Under the pieces are notes generated by a model, which saw only the letters and a list, made by a program, of their open reading frames with translations, searched no databases and was not told where the DNA came from. This document shows positions 1 through 26,700 of a stretch of DNA of 64,000 bases, piece by piece. A program made the translations under genes and the position numbers. Numbering within the stretch: position 1 is the first letter of the stretch; each line of letters starts with the position of its first letter. Origin of the DNA: Euglena gracilis (lineage: Eukaryota; Euglenida; Euglenophyceae; Euglenales); the NCBI GenBank assembly GCA_039621445.1, contig CP154956.1, positions 91,483,934-91,547,933 of the forward strand, given 5' to 3'.

Positions 1-278
1 CCCTGTGAATAACATTGCCAATAATATGAGATGTTTAAAATATGATGTTAATATGAGATGATCAACAATCCCCTGAATAATAATACAGCCCCCTTCATAG
101 CACAGCCCCTATATGTGCAATCATGTAAGGTGACTTGCAATCTAGATTGTCAGACATTTTTTTATTAAAAAAAAATTAAATGGAAGCCCAAATCGAAGGT
201 GGGTACAAAAAAACAGGCCAGTTAAGACTGTAAGAGGCCAAAAGGATTTTGAAAACCTTTCCACAGGAAGACCCTTTT

Positions 279-644
279 TCAGGGTAAGTATTGGTGTGGG
301 TCATTTAGAGGTTCCAAGCAAAAATGTTTGCTTCTGTATGTGGAATTTTGTTTCTCAAAAGGAAGGTCAGCCAAATGTTTAAATTCAAAGATCCGACCAC
401 ACCAATCACACCAGCTGCTGCGCAATATTAACAAAAGGGCCACAGATGCCGTCAAGATGAAGGGGCTGAGAAGATGCAGCGATGACGCTGCGCATCCAAA
501 AGTGACTCTGAGTGACTGGGTGATGAAGCACCACGTCATAATCCACGAGACGGCCAGCAAAACAATGGGGATGGCCTCAACCAGGGATAACATGCGGGGG
601 GAGGCCAAAGAGAAATCCACGACCCTTCTAAAACCCCCTCTCAC
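279..644 (-). CDS. Hydrophobic open frame, 121 codons, function unknown
   Basis: The frame contains two strongly hydrophobic segments, around residues 18-45 (VEAIPIVLLAVSWIMTW) and 55-75 (SPFILTASVALLLIL), as in a two-pass membrane protein. It could be an extra C-terminal exon of the AEC gene, an exon of another gene, or chance. No family motif or splice signal settles this. Its 5' part overlaps a plus-strand open frame of 131 codons (328-723) with no recognisable features. Confidence 0.25.
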   Translation of the reverse strand: MRGGFRRVVDFSLASPRMLSLVEAIPIVLLAVSWIMTWCFITQSLRVTFGCAASSLHLLSPFILTASVALLLILRSSWCDWCGRIFEFKHLADLPFEKQNSTYRSKHFCLEPLNDPHQYLP

Positions 645-810
645 TGTTTTCGGAAAACTCCCCGCTTATATTAAGCACACTCCCCGGCGAGTGGAGGCCC
701 CACCAACCACAATAAGCAATTGAAACACATAACAATTTCTTGAAGGAAAGGAGAAGGAAAGGGAAAAAAATAAAATTACAATATCAAAAATATTATCTTT
801 TTTTTTTTGC

Positions 811-1380
811 CGGACCAGGCTTATTTTTTTACCACAAAAAGTGTGTGGGGTTGGTGCGTGGGTGGTTTGCCTGGGTAAATGGTGGGTTGCCTCTGCCTAT
901 GGTACCCGAACCACCCCCCCGGGGGCCAATTGTTCGCGTGAAAAATCGCGGAAGATAGGAAACGGGCAAGAGAACGAAATGGAGCTTGTGTGGCGCTTCG
1001 CCTACGGGTTTGGGGGGGCGATCGGAACAAGGGACATGGCCCACGCGGCGCGGGCAGAAAATGGGAAGGAAACACAGACGAGGGTGGCAATCGTGGGGGG
1101 GTCCCAAAGGGGGCGGTGTCTGGCTCAATAAACACAAACCCACACAGAACTCCCCACCAAAAACCATCAACCAACCTCCAAACCACCGCAACCCCACCCC
1201 CACCACAACCTCCTCCCACCCCACCAACACCACTACCTACCAAACAACACTCCACCCCCGACCCCAACAACCCCTCCCCACCACCCCCCCCTCCCCCTCT
1301 GCCGGACCAGGCTTCTTTTTTACCAACCCCAGGGGGGTGCCTTGTGTAATGGGGTGCCTGCCTATGGTACCCGCCCCCCC
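811..1380 (+). repeat. Two copies of the CAGGCTT...TTTTACC element terminus
   Basis: Copies start near 811 and 1,303. Both read CCGGACCAGGCTT, then a T run, ACCA, a G-rich stretch, GGTTGCCT or GGTGCCT, 'GCCTATGGTACCCG' and a C/G block, then GCGTGA. Related termini occur near 2,398, 6,656 and 57,348, and inverted near 27,350-27,396. Between the copies is a C/A-rich stretch (1,130-1,300). Confidence 0.6.
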
Positions 1381-1860
1381 CGGGCAATTGTCGCGTGACA
1401 AATCGGGCAGCACGGAGGGGGGTGACAATTTCCCGGGGTGACAATTTGGCCGGCACAGAGGGGGGTGACAATTGCCCGGGGGCGTCAATTGCCCAGGGGC
1501 GTCAATTGCCCACCCATGGAGGCCACATTAAATCCAAATGACCAAAAACACCATCTGAAACACCAGTGAACACGCAAAAATGAAGCTATGTTTGTGATAT
1601 TGTGCAGAACATTTGGTATGTGACATTTCTCAGCACGTTCTAGCAAAATAGAGGTTCAATCGAGTCGTGTCGGCGAAAAGAAAGTTCACAAACATCTTCT
1701 GTGGTGGGGGGTGACAAATCGGGCAGCACGGACGGGGGTGACAATTTCCCGGGGTGACAAATTGGCCGGCACAGCCAGGGGTGACAATTGCCCGGGGGCG
1801 TCAATTGCCCGGGGGCGTCAATTGCCCGGGGGCGTCAATTGCCCGGGGGCGGGTAGGCAC
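1381..1860 (+). repeat. Minisatellite: GGGGTGACAATT / CAATTGCCCGGGGGCGT
   Basis: Two arrays (about 1,385-1,512 and 1,705-1,855) share the same order: GGGGTGACAAATCGGGCAGC, TTTCCCGGGGTGACAA, a GGCCGGCACAG segment, then two to four copies of GGGCGTCAATTGCCC. The roughly 190 bp between them are unrelated. A diverged relative with GACAGGTTGGCCGG occurs at 13,665-13,760 and 62,105-62,285. Confidence 0.75.
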
Positions 1861-2489
1861 ACACCCGGGGGAGGGGTCGCAGTTCAAGGGGGTGTCTACA
1901 GCACTACCCACCCCAAAACCTGACCACCCACGGGGGGTCGAAAATGCCCTACCCTCCTGCCAGCCCATAGAACCCAGCACCCCCGGGGGGGGTGCACACT
2001 TCATTAAAAGGAAGCCCCGAGAATACGCACCCCACCTCTTAAGCCCAGCATAGACGAGGTGACGTTTATACAATATTGTTCAATTTAAGACTTGAAGGCC
2101 GCTGTAGTGACGGTATTTCTGGCCTCAAAGCCTCAAAACTTTTTTTTTGCGCGGTCAACCGTATTAAAGATGGCAATTGTTCCGTTCCCATTTTGAAATT
2201 TGCAAAACCCTGGTTATTTGGGATGCATTTTGGTCATTTTGGTATCCAATTTGGGACATTTTTTTGGGGATCCAACTCTTTGATGTATAACTACCCGACC
2301 AACCAAAGAAAATCAACAATCAAATACCACCAAATCCTGTACACCCCTGGGGGTTTAGAAGTGGGGGAGCCCCCCCCCCCGCCCCGGTTGATTGGAACAG
2401 GCTTTTTCGACCCTAACAACCAGGGGCACAACAACCGGGGGCCAACTTCAGGGGTCCACGGTCAAGAGGGGGGGGGGGGCAAATTGATT

Positions 2490-17036
<14,547 letters not shown>

Positions 17037-17189
17037 TGCGAGGAAATCACCGGCGGCTATGGACACATGCCTGTGGGACAACAGACAATGATCCAGGCAA
17101 CCACAGCGCAGCAGACAAATAATTCTGCCTTGAGCTGCTTTTTCCAGCTGATAGCTGATGCATCTCTTTACACACACGGTGATGGTAAA

Positions 17190-17221
17190 TGTGCGCACGC
17201 GCGTACACACACACACGCACG

Positions 17222-17301
<80 letters not shown>

Positions 17302-17313
17302 CACACGCACTCA

Positions 17314-17393
<80 letters not shown>

Positions 17394-17445
17394 CACATGC
17401 ATGCAGGCACGCACATGCACACGCACGTACACACGCACGCAAGCT
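17190..17445. repeat. (CACG)n/(CA)n microsatellite
   Basis: The complementary-strand counterpart of the TGCG tracts, just upstream of the AEC start exon. It could lie in the 5' flank of that gene. Confidence 0.95.
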
Positions 17446-18033
17446 GCCTATCACAGAAGACAAAGATTAATCCATCCGGGTTCAGCCACACTGTGCGGAT
17501 CAGATCCATACTCCCCAATCGGACCGTCTCATCCAATCGGAAACCAAGCAATTACTCAAGCTAAATTACTCAAAATTACTCAAGTTACTTTGGTTCTTGC
17601 CACTCAAGGAATGAGACAAAAAAATCTTCGACAACAAGTCTTTTGGTAGAAAAATGAAGTGAAGTCAATTGATGTGAGGGACATTATTTGCGGGATTCAA
17701 AACCACGGCATTCAAGAGGAGGGGCAATTTACGCAATTTCCTGGCACTTTCCTGGACGTTGTGTTCTCACCTTGCCTGAAAGCAACAGCCATCAAAAATC
17801 TATTCATTGGTCTTCTTGTGTAATTGTGAGCATGCACGATTTGAATTCGTTTGGGCAATGTCACAAGAAATGTTTGTGGGTTGGGATTCCAAGGCCACGA
17901 GAGTACAGGAGAGGTAATGACAGTTTCATGGCATTAATTTTCCGGCTCCAAACAGGCTGGCATAGGAGGCTGTTGGTTGGTTTTGAAAGGGTCTGTGTTG
18001 CGCAACTGCACAAGCGATCCGCTTTTGAGATTG

Positions 18034-18475
18034 CGCATGCTGCTATGTAATGCATTCAATGCGTGATGCATCATTCATTACTCATTGTTCGTCTTCACGC
18101 AATTCATGCTCCGCACACATCACGCATTATAACTCATGCAATATTATGCCTTGTGCGTATGCACCGTACACAACGCATAGCTCATGCACGTGATGCTCCC
18201 GTGGGTCAGTTCTCGCGCGGGACGGGTTTCTCGGTGGGGCCTGGAGAACATTCGGCCCATGCTGTGCAGACTTCCCACGGATCGCGCACATGTGGTATAC
18301 CCGTATTGATGGCAGGGGGGGGGGGACTCAATTGTGGGTTTTGCCGTTTTTTTTTGTGTTTTTTTATTTTGGCAAAATTTTCGGTTTTTTTTGCTGTTTT
18401 TGTGTTCTTTTTTTTGCGTCGCGTTTTTTGAGGGTCCATGTTGTGTCCCCCCCCCCTGTTGATGGTTCTGGCACA
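18034..18475 (-). repeat. Arm 2 of a 440-460 bp inverted repeat
   Basis: Reverse-complement partner of 13,981-14,440. Between the arms lie AEC exons 1-4. Arm 2 differs by small homopolymer changes and scattered substitutions, so the duplication is not brand new but is still well preserved. Confidence 0.9.
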
Positions 18476-18739
18476 AACGGACATTGTGCTGCCGGATGGG
18501 TGTTTGCGAATCGCAACGGAAGTGGGGTAATGTGGCCAACTTGCACAAGGCTCAACTGCTGGAGATCCTCCTGTCTCCATCAACCACAATGTTTGCAGAG
18601 TTCCCATCGGCAGGCAGCCGGCCGTTGCGCGCATCACAGTGGTGCAGCGAAGGAAGTCCCCTGCAGCAGTTGGGGGAGCACACACTGATTGATGGCACCA
18701 CACGTCATTGGGGGCATGCAGGCAGGGCACTTCTCAATC

Positions 18740-19335
18740 GGCGAAAAATAGCCCCAAATCACCAAAAATGTCGCAAAATGGCCAAAATGCCATAAAATGT
18801 GCTCATATTGACCCAAATTAGCCTAATATTTGCCAAATCAGTGCAAAATAGCCCCAAAATTAGCAAAAATTGATCCAAAATGGCCAAGATGGGTGTAATA
18901 CTGGAGATTTGTGGAGAAATTATCCCAAAAATGGGTTTAATCTTCAAAATATACAAAAAAAATGCCAGTGTCGCCCATGTCAACAAAATTTTCTGAAATG
19001 TCATCAAAACATTCAGCTTTGGCCCAAATAACCCATTTGGAGGTGGTTCTTTGAGCAGCATATGTTGCAGGGCCAGGCATGACGGCAGGAGAAGAGAGAC
19101 TGTACAGAGACACGAATCAGTCGCACTGAAAATTGACCCTCAATGAAAAAGAAACCGTTAAGCAAAAAAAACTCGAAAAAGAATTGCAACAAATTTTTTC
19201 TCATTTTCGGCCATTTTCGGCCATTTTCGGCCATTTTCAGCCATTTTCGGGACCCCCACCTATAGAGCCCAAAATTTCATTCTCGGCCATTTTCGGCCAT
19301 TTTCGGCCATTTTCAGCCATTTTTACTATAGGTGC
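18740..19335. repeat. Diffuse CCAAAAT / GGCCATTTTC repeats
   Basis: 18,745-19,020 holds loosely repeated CCAAAAT and GCAAAAT words. 19,205-19,255 and 19,283-19,322 are tandem GGCCATTTTC arrays separated by a C-rich spacer, and a TATAG word flanks them in inverted orientation (19,260 and 19,326). Confidence 0.7.
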
Positions 19336-20047
19336 TTGATCGGGGGAGGGGAATGGGGAGAGCGTTCTTGCAAACTTCATGAAAATTGCTTTGCTCGCGT
19401 GGAATAAAAAAAACTCAATTGAAGCCCCAAATATGAACCAAATGATATGTTTTTTTCCCTTGGGACCTTACCTAAGGTGGACTGGGCATCTTCAACACTG
19501 GGCACTGCCTTCCCCAATTGACCCTTTAAAAATGAATCCCCCCTTGTCCAAGAAACGGGGAGGGGGGGGGTTATTTAAAATCTGGCAAATCTTTCCAGAA
19601 AAAAATGTTACCGAGGTACGGTGGTACGGGGTGTCTTGGAAGAGGGACGGATCCCCACAAACCAGAAAAAAAAACAATTAATCTTTGCAAAAGACAGCCC
19701 CACAGCTCAACGAGGCATTCATTCCCACTAAAACACAACATACACCGTGGGTATTCCTATAAGATCACTTAAAGCACCCCGGTAATTTGAGCTGGAGAAC
19801 AACCAAAATCAACCTGATAAATCAAATGATCATCTTTTGCAATAATCAGTATTGCCAGGTTTGGACAGAACTCCGTCAAAATGTCAGTGTGAAAATAGTT
19901 TGACAAAAAAAGGTGTTCTTTGTGAGTGAGTGCGCGTGTGTGTGTGTGTGTGTGTGTGTGTGATGCATGTGTGTTTTTGAACACAATTTTGTTCAGGAAA
20001 AATCTTTGGGAAAAAATATCATTCTTCTCATTCTTATTCTTTTGCGC
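19336..20047. other. Spacer downstream of the THI5-like gene
   Basis: G/C runs (19,556-19,570) and a short (TG)n (19,928-19,962). No exon was recognised. Confidence 0.4.
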
Positions 20048-20356
20048 TCAAGGATGTGTTTGTGCTCTTCTCCCTCCCTTTGCACCACACAGGATCGATC
20101 CCCTTTGTGCCCCCTCCCCCCACGGCTTGTTTCCCAGACAAATCAGTCCGTGCCGGCCAACTTCCGGGGCCAAAAGGAGTGCCCTCCGCGCCGCCGGGAA
20201 CATGGCCTCAAACCGCGCCTCATCCACCACGTCCCCACCGTGGGTCGCCAGGTACCGCCACATCGGCCGCCAGAGGGCGGCGGCGGGGGCGGTCGGGGCC
20301 CGGAGGCGGGCCAGCGTGGCCCCCACGATGGCGTCCGTGGTCGGCGGCAGGGGTTG
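20048..20356 (-). CDS. THI5-like exon 11 (stop codon)
   Basis: Reads [20 protein letters not shown], then [20 protein letters not shown] and [10 protein letters not shown], the family's C-terminal helical region. The last 30 or so codons before the TGA are low in information and could be read-through. Confidence 0.78.
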   Translation of the reverse strand, partial: QPLPPTTDAIVGATLARLRAPTAPAAALWRPMWRYLATHGGDVVDEARFEAMFPAARRALLLAPEVGRHGLICLGNKPWGEGAQRGSILCGAKGGRRAQTHP

Positions 20357-23300
20357 GCCCAGGGGGGCCGGGGATGGGCCGGCCCCCCGGCCAGGCACGT
20401 ACCTACCATCAAGCTCAAACTTCGCCCATTTTGGGGTAATATTGGGCCGTTTTGGGCCGTTTTGGGGCCGATTCTGGGCCGTTTTTGGGCTGTTTTTGGG
20501 GCTGGTTTTGGGGCCATTTTGGGGCCGTTTTGAGCCGTTTTGGGCCGTTTTTGGGGGGCTCATTTTGGCCGTTTTTGGGCCGTTTTGGGCGAAATTGGGC
20601 CGTTTTGGGCCGTTTTGGGCCGTTTTAAGGGGGCCGTTTTGGGCCATTTCAGTCACAGGGGTTTTCCCCGGGCACCAACCCCTCCCCTTCCCATAGTATC
20701 TCCCTGACGCAATGACAGCGGGGGAAGGCAGCAGCCAAAAGGCAGAAGACAAAAAGACCCTTTGAGAATCCTGACTTCCCTGTGCCAGAGGGAAAACATC
20801 AAAAAAAAAACATATGAAAAAAAGATGCTTTTCCGCATACAACGGATAATTTTCCCACAGACAGGGTCGCCAGTTCAACGGTTGCGGAAACCTCCGGTGT
20901 CCTGGGAAGCAGGATGGCACCCCTATTCTTTAAAGGGGTTTCACAGACATGGCGTCTGCCTGGCAGGGGGAGGCAGGGAAATTCAGCTGAGTCATCAACC
21001 TCACCGGCCCCTGGGTGCCAATGACAGGTGAAGGGTGAGGGGCCTCCACACCCTCCTCCATACAAACCTAATGCTCACTCGGTGTCTTGATCGCCCCGCA
21101 AATCCTGCCATTCAAACAAAACCCTGCTTGGGGTTTCCGTCTCCCGGCTTGCGTCATACCAGAGCTGCCGGGCAGCTGAGGGTATGGGCCTGGTTCCAGG
21201 GGCGGGGGGACCTCTGTGTTGAAATTCCCTTCCTTTCCCTATGTTGCACATAAGTGTTGCTTCCATTCAAACTGCTAGAAAAATTGATTCAAAACACTAG
21301 AAACACAAATGTTGCTTCCATTCAAAGCAACATCTCTGTTTCTGGTGTTGAGACATTCCAATTCCAATCTACGGCCCCCGCCCACTGGATGCAGCCATGG
21401 TGCAGCACGGCAGACCATCCAGCCACCTTGTTTCTGCGTCCGGACGGTGCTGGTCTTTCGTTCGGGAGATTTTGGGCCGACCAGGCTTGCTTTTAACAAG
21501 CCCGGCGGGAAGAGCGCTTACGTTTTGGGGTAGTTGCCACCACCGGGGAGGGGGGCAGTGTTGGGTCCCACCCAGGCTTGATGTGATGATAATGTAATAA
21601 TGCCAGACTTAATGTAATGAGTGGTCTCGGAGCCCCAGTCCAGGAAGGAGGGATGGGGGGGGGGACTCCCCCCACCTTCCTTCCACTGGTGCGGTTTCCA
21701 CTGGTGCAGTTCCAGTGGTGCGGTTTGGGTGAAGAGCCGGGCCGAAAGCTTTTAGCCTGCCAAAATCAGCCAAAAAAAAACCCGTTTTGGGCACTTTTGT
21801 CAAAAATTGTCGAAACGCAAAGAAATTTTGGCAGGAAATCCCGGGGAAAAAGGTGGGCCTTTGGAGGGGTCCGGGTTACCCCCCAGAAGGTCAGTCCACA
21901 CTCCCCTTGGCAGGTCCCTGGTCCTGGTACCGTGTACCCGTGGGGGTCCAGCAGACCCTCTCCTCCACTGGACCCCCCCAGTTCATCCAAAAGGGGGGGA
22001 CACTTCCAGGGGAGGGGGTAGAGGAGTAAAGTGGCGGAGGGTTCATAAATGTTTTCATCGAACCCTGGTGAAAGCTCGGGCCGAACATTTGAAAGAGGCC
22101 GTTTTTTGGACCCACCTTCAGTGGGAGCTTTCAAACAACCCACCATTTAGTGCGCCGCGGCGCAAAAAAAAAATTTCCGCGGCGCAGGCGGCGCAGAAAA
22201 AAAAATCCCGCGGCGCACTAAATAAAAGTCTGCAACCCGCCCACTGGGGGTGCACTTTTTTTTAAAGAAGCTTGGCACAGATATGGCCCCTTTGCCTTAT
22301 GGTGCAGAGTGGGCTTTTGGAGGGACGAGCCCTTTCCCTGCTGAAAACAAAGTCCGTGCGCCACAAAAGGCGTCCTTCAACAGGACATGTCAGTCCAAGC
22401 CCATAGGTGCAGGATTTGCCTTCAGCTCTGGGATGACACGATCGAGAGTGTCAGTTGAGAACAGAGGTCCTCTCATTGCCTAATGTAAACAATTGACAGC
22501 GATGGGTTCATCATTGGGCTTTGGGGGGAGAAGATATTGAAGAAAAAAAATACACGTATATGAATATTTATCTACAAAAACCATACTTATTACATTTTAT
22601 TTTAACTGGGATTATTCACATACATACATATTTATATTTACAGTGCATTGAGAGCAAATGCACCACCTCCTCGCCCTCTCCCTGAGCATTTGGCCCAGGC
22701 GGGAAGTCTAAAGACGGTGGCCAAGATTGACAGTTAGAACCAAGGTCGTAACGTTTGCCCTTGGCAATTTAGGGCGACCAAGTTTGCAAGAGGGGCCAAG
22801 CATCTAGGGGGGGTATCATCACAGGTTATGACTTTTTTGCTGGTGTTTGTGCGCAATGGTTCTGAAAACCAGTGAACCAAAACAGAACCAAAAAAAACAA
22901 GAACTCTGCCAGGCGCGCTATGCTTCGGCTCACGTCCGGATCAGCATCGGGCCGGCCAATCACCTCCAAAGCGGAAAAATTGGGAATGCCGGCCTCACTG
23001 GTACTGACCAAACTGGTGTCGCAGGCAGGCAGGGGGGTGCACTTGGATCAGAAATTGCCGGCGCATATATGTGTGTATGTTGTGTGTGCACATATTAACA
23101 ACAGAAGGTTCGAAGACGTGGCGCTGTGCACAAGATTGCCATTCGACAGCGCCCTCGGGATCTGCATTTGGAAATCAGGTGCCCATTGGTTCGGAATGTT
23201 GGCTCAAAGAACATGGGAACCGTCCGATTCAAAAGCACTAAATGCAACATTGTGAAGGAAACGTTCATACACCAGGAGTCGTGGCAGAAGAATATGCAAT

Positions 23301-23403
23301 GAACATGAAATAGACACGGCAATTTTGGAGCACATCTTTGTACCACCAATTTCCCAGCTGCCGCAAAAAAAAAACTAATTTGCGTGTCTATGTGTGTGTG
23401 TCT

Positions 23404-23436
<33 letters not shown>

Positions 23437-23543
23437 CAACGTGTGGGGCATGTGTGTGTGTGTGTGCCTCATGTGTGTGCCTGTCACCGTAAAATATATC
23501 TGTGAGATTTGTGTATGTTTGCACGTGCACATGTGTGTGCCTG

Positions 23544-23594
<51 letters not shown>

Positions 23595-23651
23595 TGAGTG
23601 TGTGTGTGTGTGTCTATGTGTGTGTGTGCGTGTCTATGTGTGTGTGTGCCT

Positions 23652-23689
<38 letters not shown>

Positions 23690-23699
23690 TGTGTGTGTG

Positions 23700-23739
<40 letters not shown>

Positions 23740-26700
23740 CGTGTGTGTGTGCCTGTTGTGAGTGTGTGCCTGTTGTGTGTGTGTGTGCGTGTGTCCAAAA
23801 ATCCAGAGTTCAATGCGTTCCACCCAACGTTTTTCAAGTCTTGCACAAATGATAAATATTGGCCGACTCCCCCCCAACCCAACTGAGATGCAATTTCAGA
23901 CATAAGACCATTATTTATTATATTATCATTATTATTTTCCTTTTGTATGCAATTGTAATTCTGTATTCAAGGCAAATAGGGATTCATACCAAATTAAATT
24001 ATGCATGAATGCGGTCCACAAAGACCTTTGGCTGATGAAGACCCAACAACCCCGATGCTGGTCCATTTGACGACCCAAATTGACATCGACCCCCTTTGAT
24101 AGCCACCGGCTGAAAATCAGCTAATGGCCCGTCATCATGCTCAGAGAGGTACAAATTTTTTTGAAAATGACTGGCGGGAGTGAGGAGAGACGTGTAAATA
24201 AATGGGTGTGTTGCTCAGCAAGCAGCCATTGAGTCGACCTTCTTAGGACCCCTGTTCTGAACTTCTTTCGAAAAAAAATGTGTGCTGTGATAGGGGTTAC
24301 ACAAGAAAAAATAAATGCACGCACAAAACTCCCAGCTATTGCTGCTCCTGCACATTGGGGGGTGATATGAAAAATGTGGAAAAAAAACATGCACAAAAAG
24401 GTTTGGCAAAGGGTAAGAGTTGATAACGGGGCAACGGTCATTCTGCAGGTTATCGACGTGCGCGAATCCAGCAGGGTCGATGGTCACCTGGTCCGGGCTG
24501 AGGGACTGGCCAAGGACAGGGTTTGGCATCATGTGGCAGGGGTGAGCTCAGATTCCGATTTCACTACAATTCAATAGATTCACTTGTCAACCATAACGGG
24601 GCAGCCCACACCTATGCTATTATTTTTTGCCCACACCTTTGCTTTTTTTTTTGGAAAGCCCGTGTCCACCGCAGGCCTCCTGGCCAAGAACCCTGGCTGT
24701 GGGTACGCAGCCAGCCGCGGAGAATGTCGGCGCAGAGGTAGTCGGTCGTTGGGGTGGCGCAGAGCTCGGTGGTGAGAAGGGGACGACAACCTATTTGTTC
24801 GGCAGTCCAGGGAGTTTGGCAAGCCATTCAGTGACGGTGGAGGGGGGAACCATTGGTTGCAGTGCAATGAGCAATGGAGAGCCCCGTAGCAAACCACGGA
24901 ATGGCGGCTCATTTCCATCTTCGGCATTAAATTTGAAATTTGGGCTGCAAAAACCTTGTCGATGCACACATTTTTTTTTAATTTCGGGTGTTTCTTCGGT
25001 TCCTTCAATTAACAAAATAGCTCGTCATCTATTGCCCTTGTGAGTGGCTCTGCCAGCACCCCAGCACCCCAGGGGCTTCATTTTCCAAAAAAAAAGCCAT
25101 TCAGATTTGGGTGGGGACAAAACAAACAAACAAACAAACGAGCAAGCAAGCAAGCAAACAAGCAAGCAAGCAACACTCAAATTATGTTTATGTTCTCACC
25201 CTCCAAAGGCGCGCGCATGATCCAGGAGTCGGGCCCTCTTTTTCAGAGGTCACCGGGCTCTGAGGCGGACACAGGGGAGGCGATGCGGACGCCAGCACCA
25301 GCACGGAGTCGATCCAGGGCCGCCCGATGCATTCTCCGCAGGCGTGGCCGGCTGGGCTGGAAACGCCGTGCCCGTGTTATAAGGGACCAGTGTCCATTTC
25401 CCATGAACTGTGCTGGGGGGTTTGGCACCTGCCCCAAGCACATTACAGGATTCCGAGCTGTCTCACCTCTCCTTTCTGTTCAGATGTTCATGAAGAGTGT
25501 CTCCAACTGGCACAACAGCGACGAAACCAAACACATCAAATGCTGGTGATTGTGCAGGGTTGCAAACGAAAAGGAAGGAGGGAAGAAACCCCAACTGGCA
25601 GCATAACATGCAGTACAACAAACATTACACTGGCATATCTTTTGATTCTGTGCATTCTGCGCACGTTGTTCATTCTGCACGGGGGTAACGTGCAATTTGG
25701 GCATTTATCCATATTTGGGGGTTGGGGGCTATTCCTGAATTATCTGTGATTATCCGTAATTCTCCATTCCAGGATTGGGTGTTAGGAAAATGTAGCAAAC
25801 CCAGCAAACGCAAGACGTCCCAAGCACTGTAGCAAGATTTTTGGGGGCTATTAGTAATATCTTTATGATGGTTTGGTTATCGGGGTTACTAGGGAATTTG
25901 GGGGTCGTTTTGGACTTTAGCTTTAACCGTTTTGGCCACTTTGGCAAAGACCTGCTTTGATGACGACCCCCCCCCCATTCACAACGAACCCAACCTCAAA
26001 AATGGAATAACAACCTGTCTTTATTAATGGGGGATTAAGTGCATGGATGAAGCTTGAGGAGACCACTAAACTGTCAGTTCTTCTGAAAAATTGATTTGCA
26101 AAGCAATGCCTGATGTCGATAGGTCATCAAAATTTGAGCCCGAAGGCAACGCAAAAGCCTGAAGAATTGGCACACCACATGCAAATCTTTCGAGCTGGGG
26201 TCGACAGATGCAACCAGGTGCCGGAAAGGCCTGGCCAGAACCCCGCCCTCCGTGACAAAGAAACAGCCGTGGGACAGGAGAGGCAGCGACCGTTCCTCCA
26301 CAAGGTGGAGGGGCTGCTGCCAGGCTATTTTGAAACACTGTTGCCCCCCCCCCCCGGCTGGGAAACCAACGTTGAGGGGACAAGTTGGGGTGGATTATTT
26401 GGGTGAGCATTATTTGGGGGAGGGTTTATCTGTGTAACCTCTGTGTATCTTTGTAACCGGGGAGCGCGCACATTCCTCGTCCTCTTCCTCTCTTTCTTCC
26501 GATTGAGCCACGATTGAAGGTAAGAGCCAGGTGCTAACTCTGAAGGGCTAAACTATATTCGATTTAAGTCAAACTCATAATCAATATCAAATATCATTCA
26601 AATTCATATTCATGTTGCAAATTTCAGCTGGCCACACGCAAAACATGCCTGAAAGCTTAAAAATGCGGGGCCAAGCTTGCAAAATAAAGCCAAAGGCCAA

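Noticed and set aside
821-1471. 216-codon minus frame and its overlapping frames
   Set aside because: Pro/Gly-rich composition from C/G runs and CCACC repeats; all six frames are partly open.
20425-20655. CRISPR-like regular array
   Set aside because: The 10-bp GGGCCGTTTT units are contiguous without spacers, in a eukaryotic intron. No CRISPR array was seen anywhere.
24612-25043. Long overlapping frames other than the THI5-like exon 5 frame
   Set aside because: Only the frame reading [14 protein letters not shown] fits the family and the phase of the neighbouring exons.
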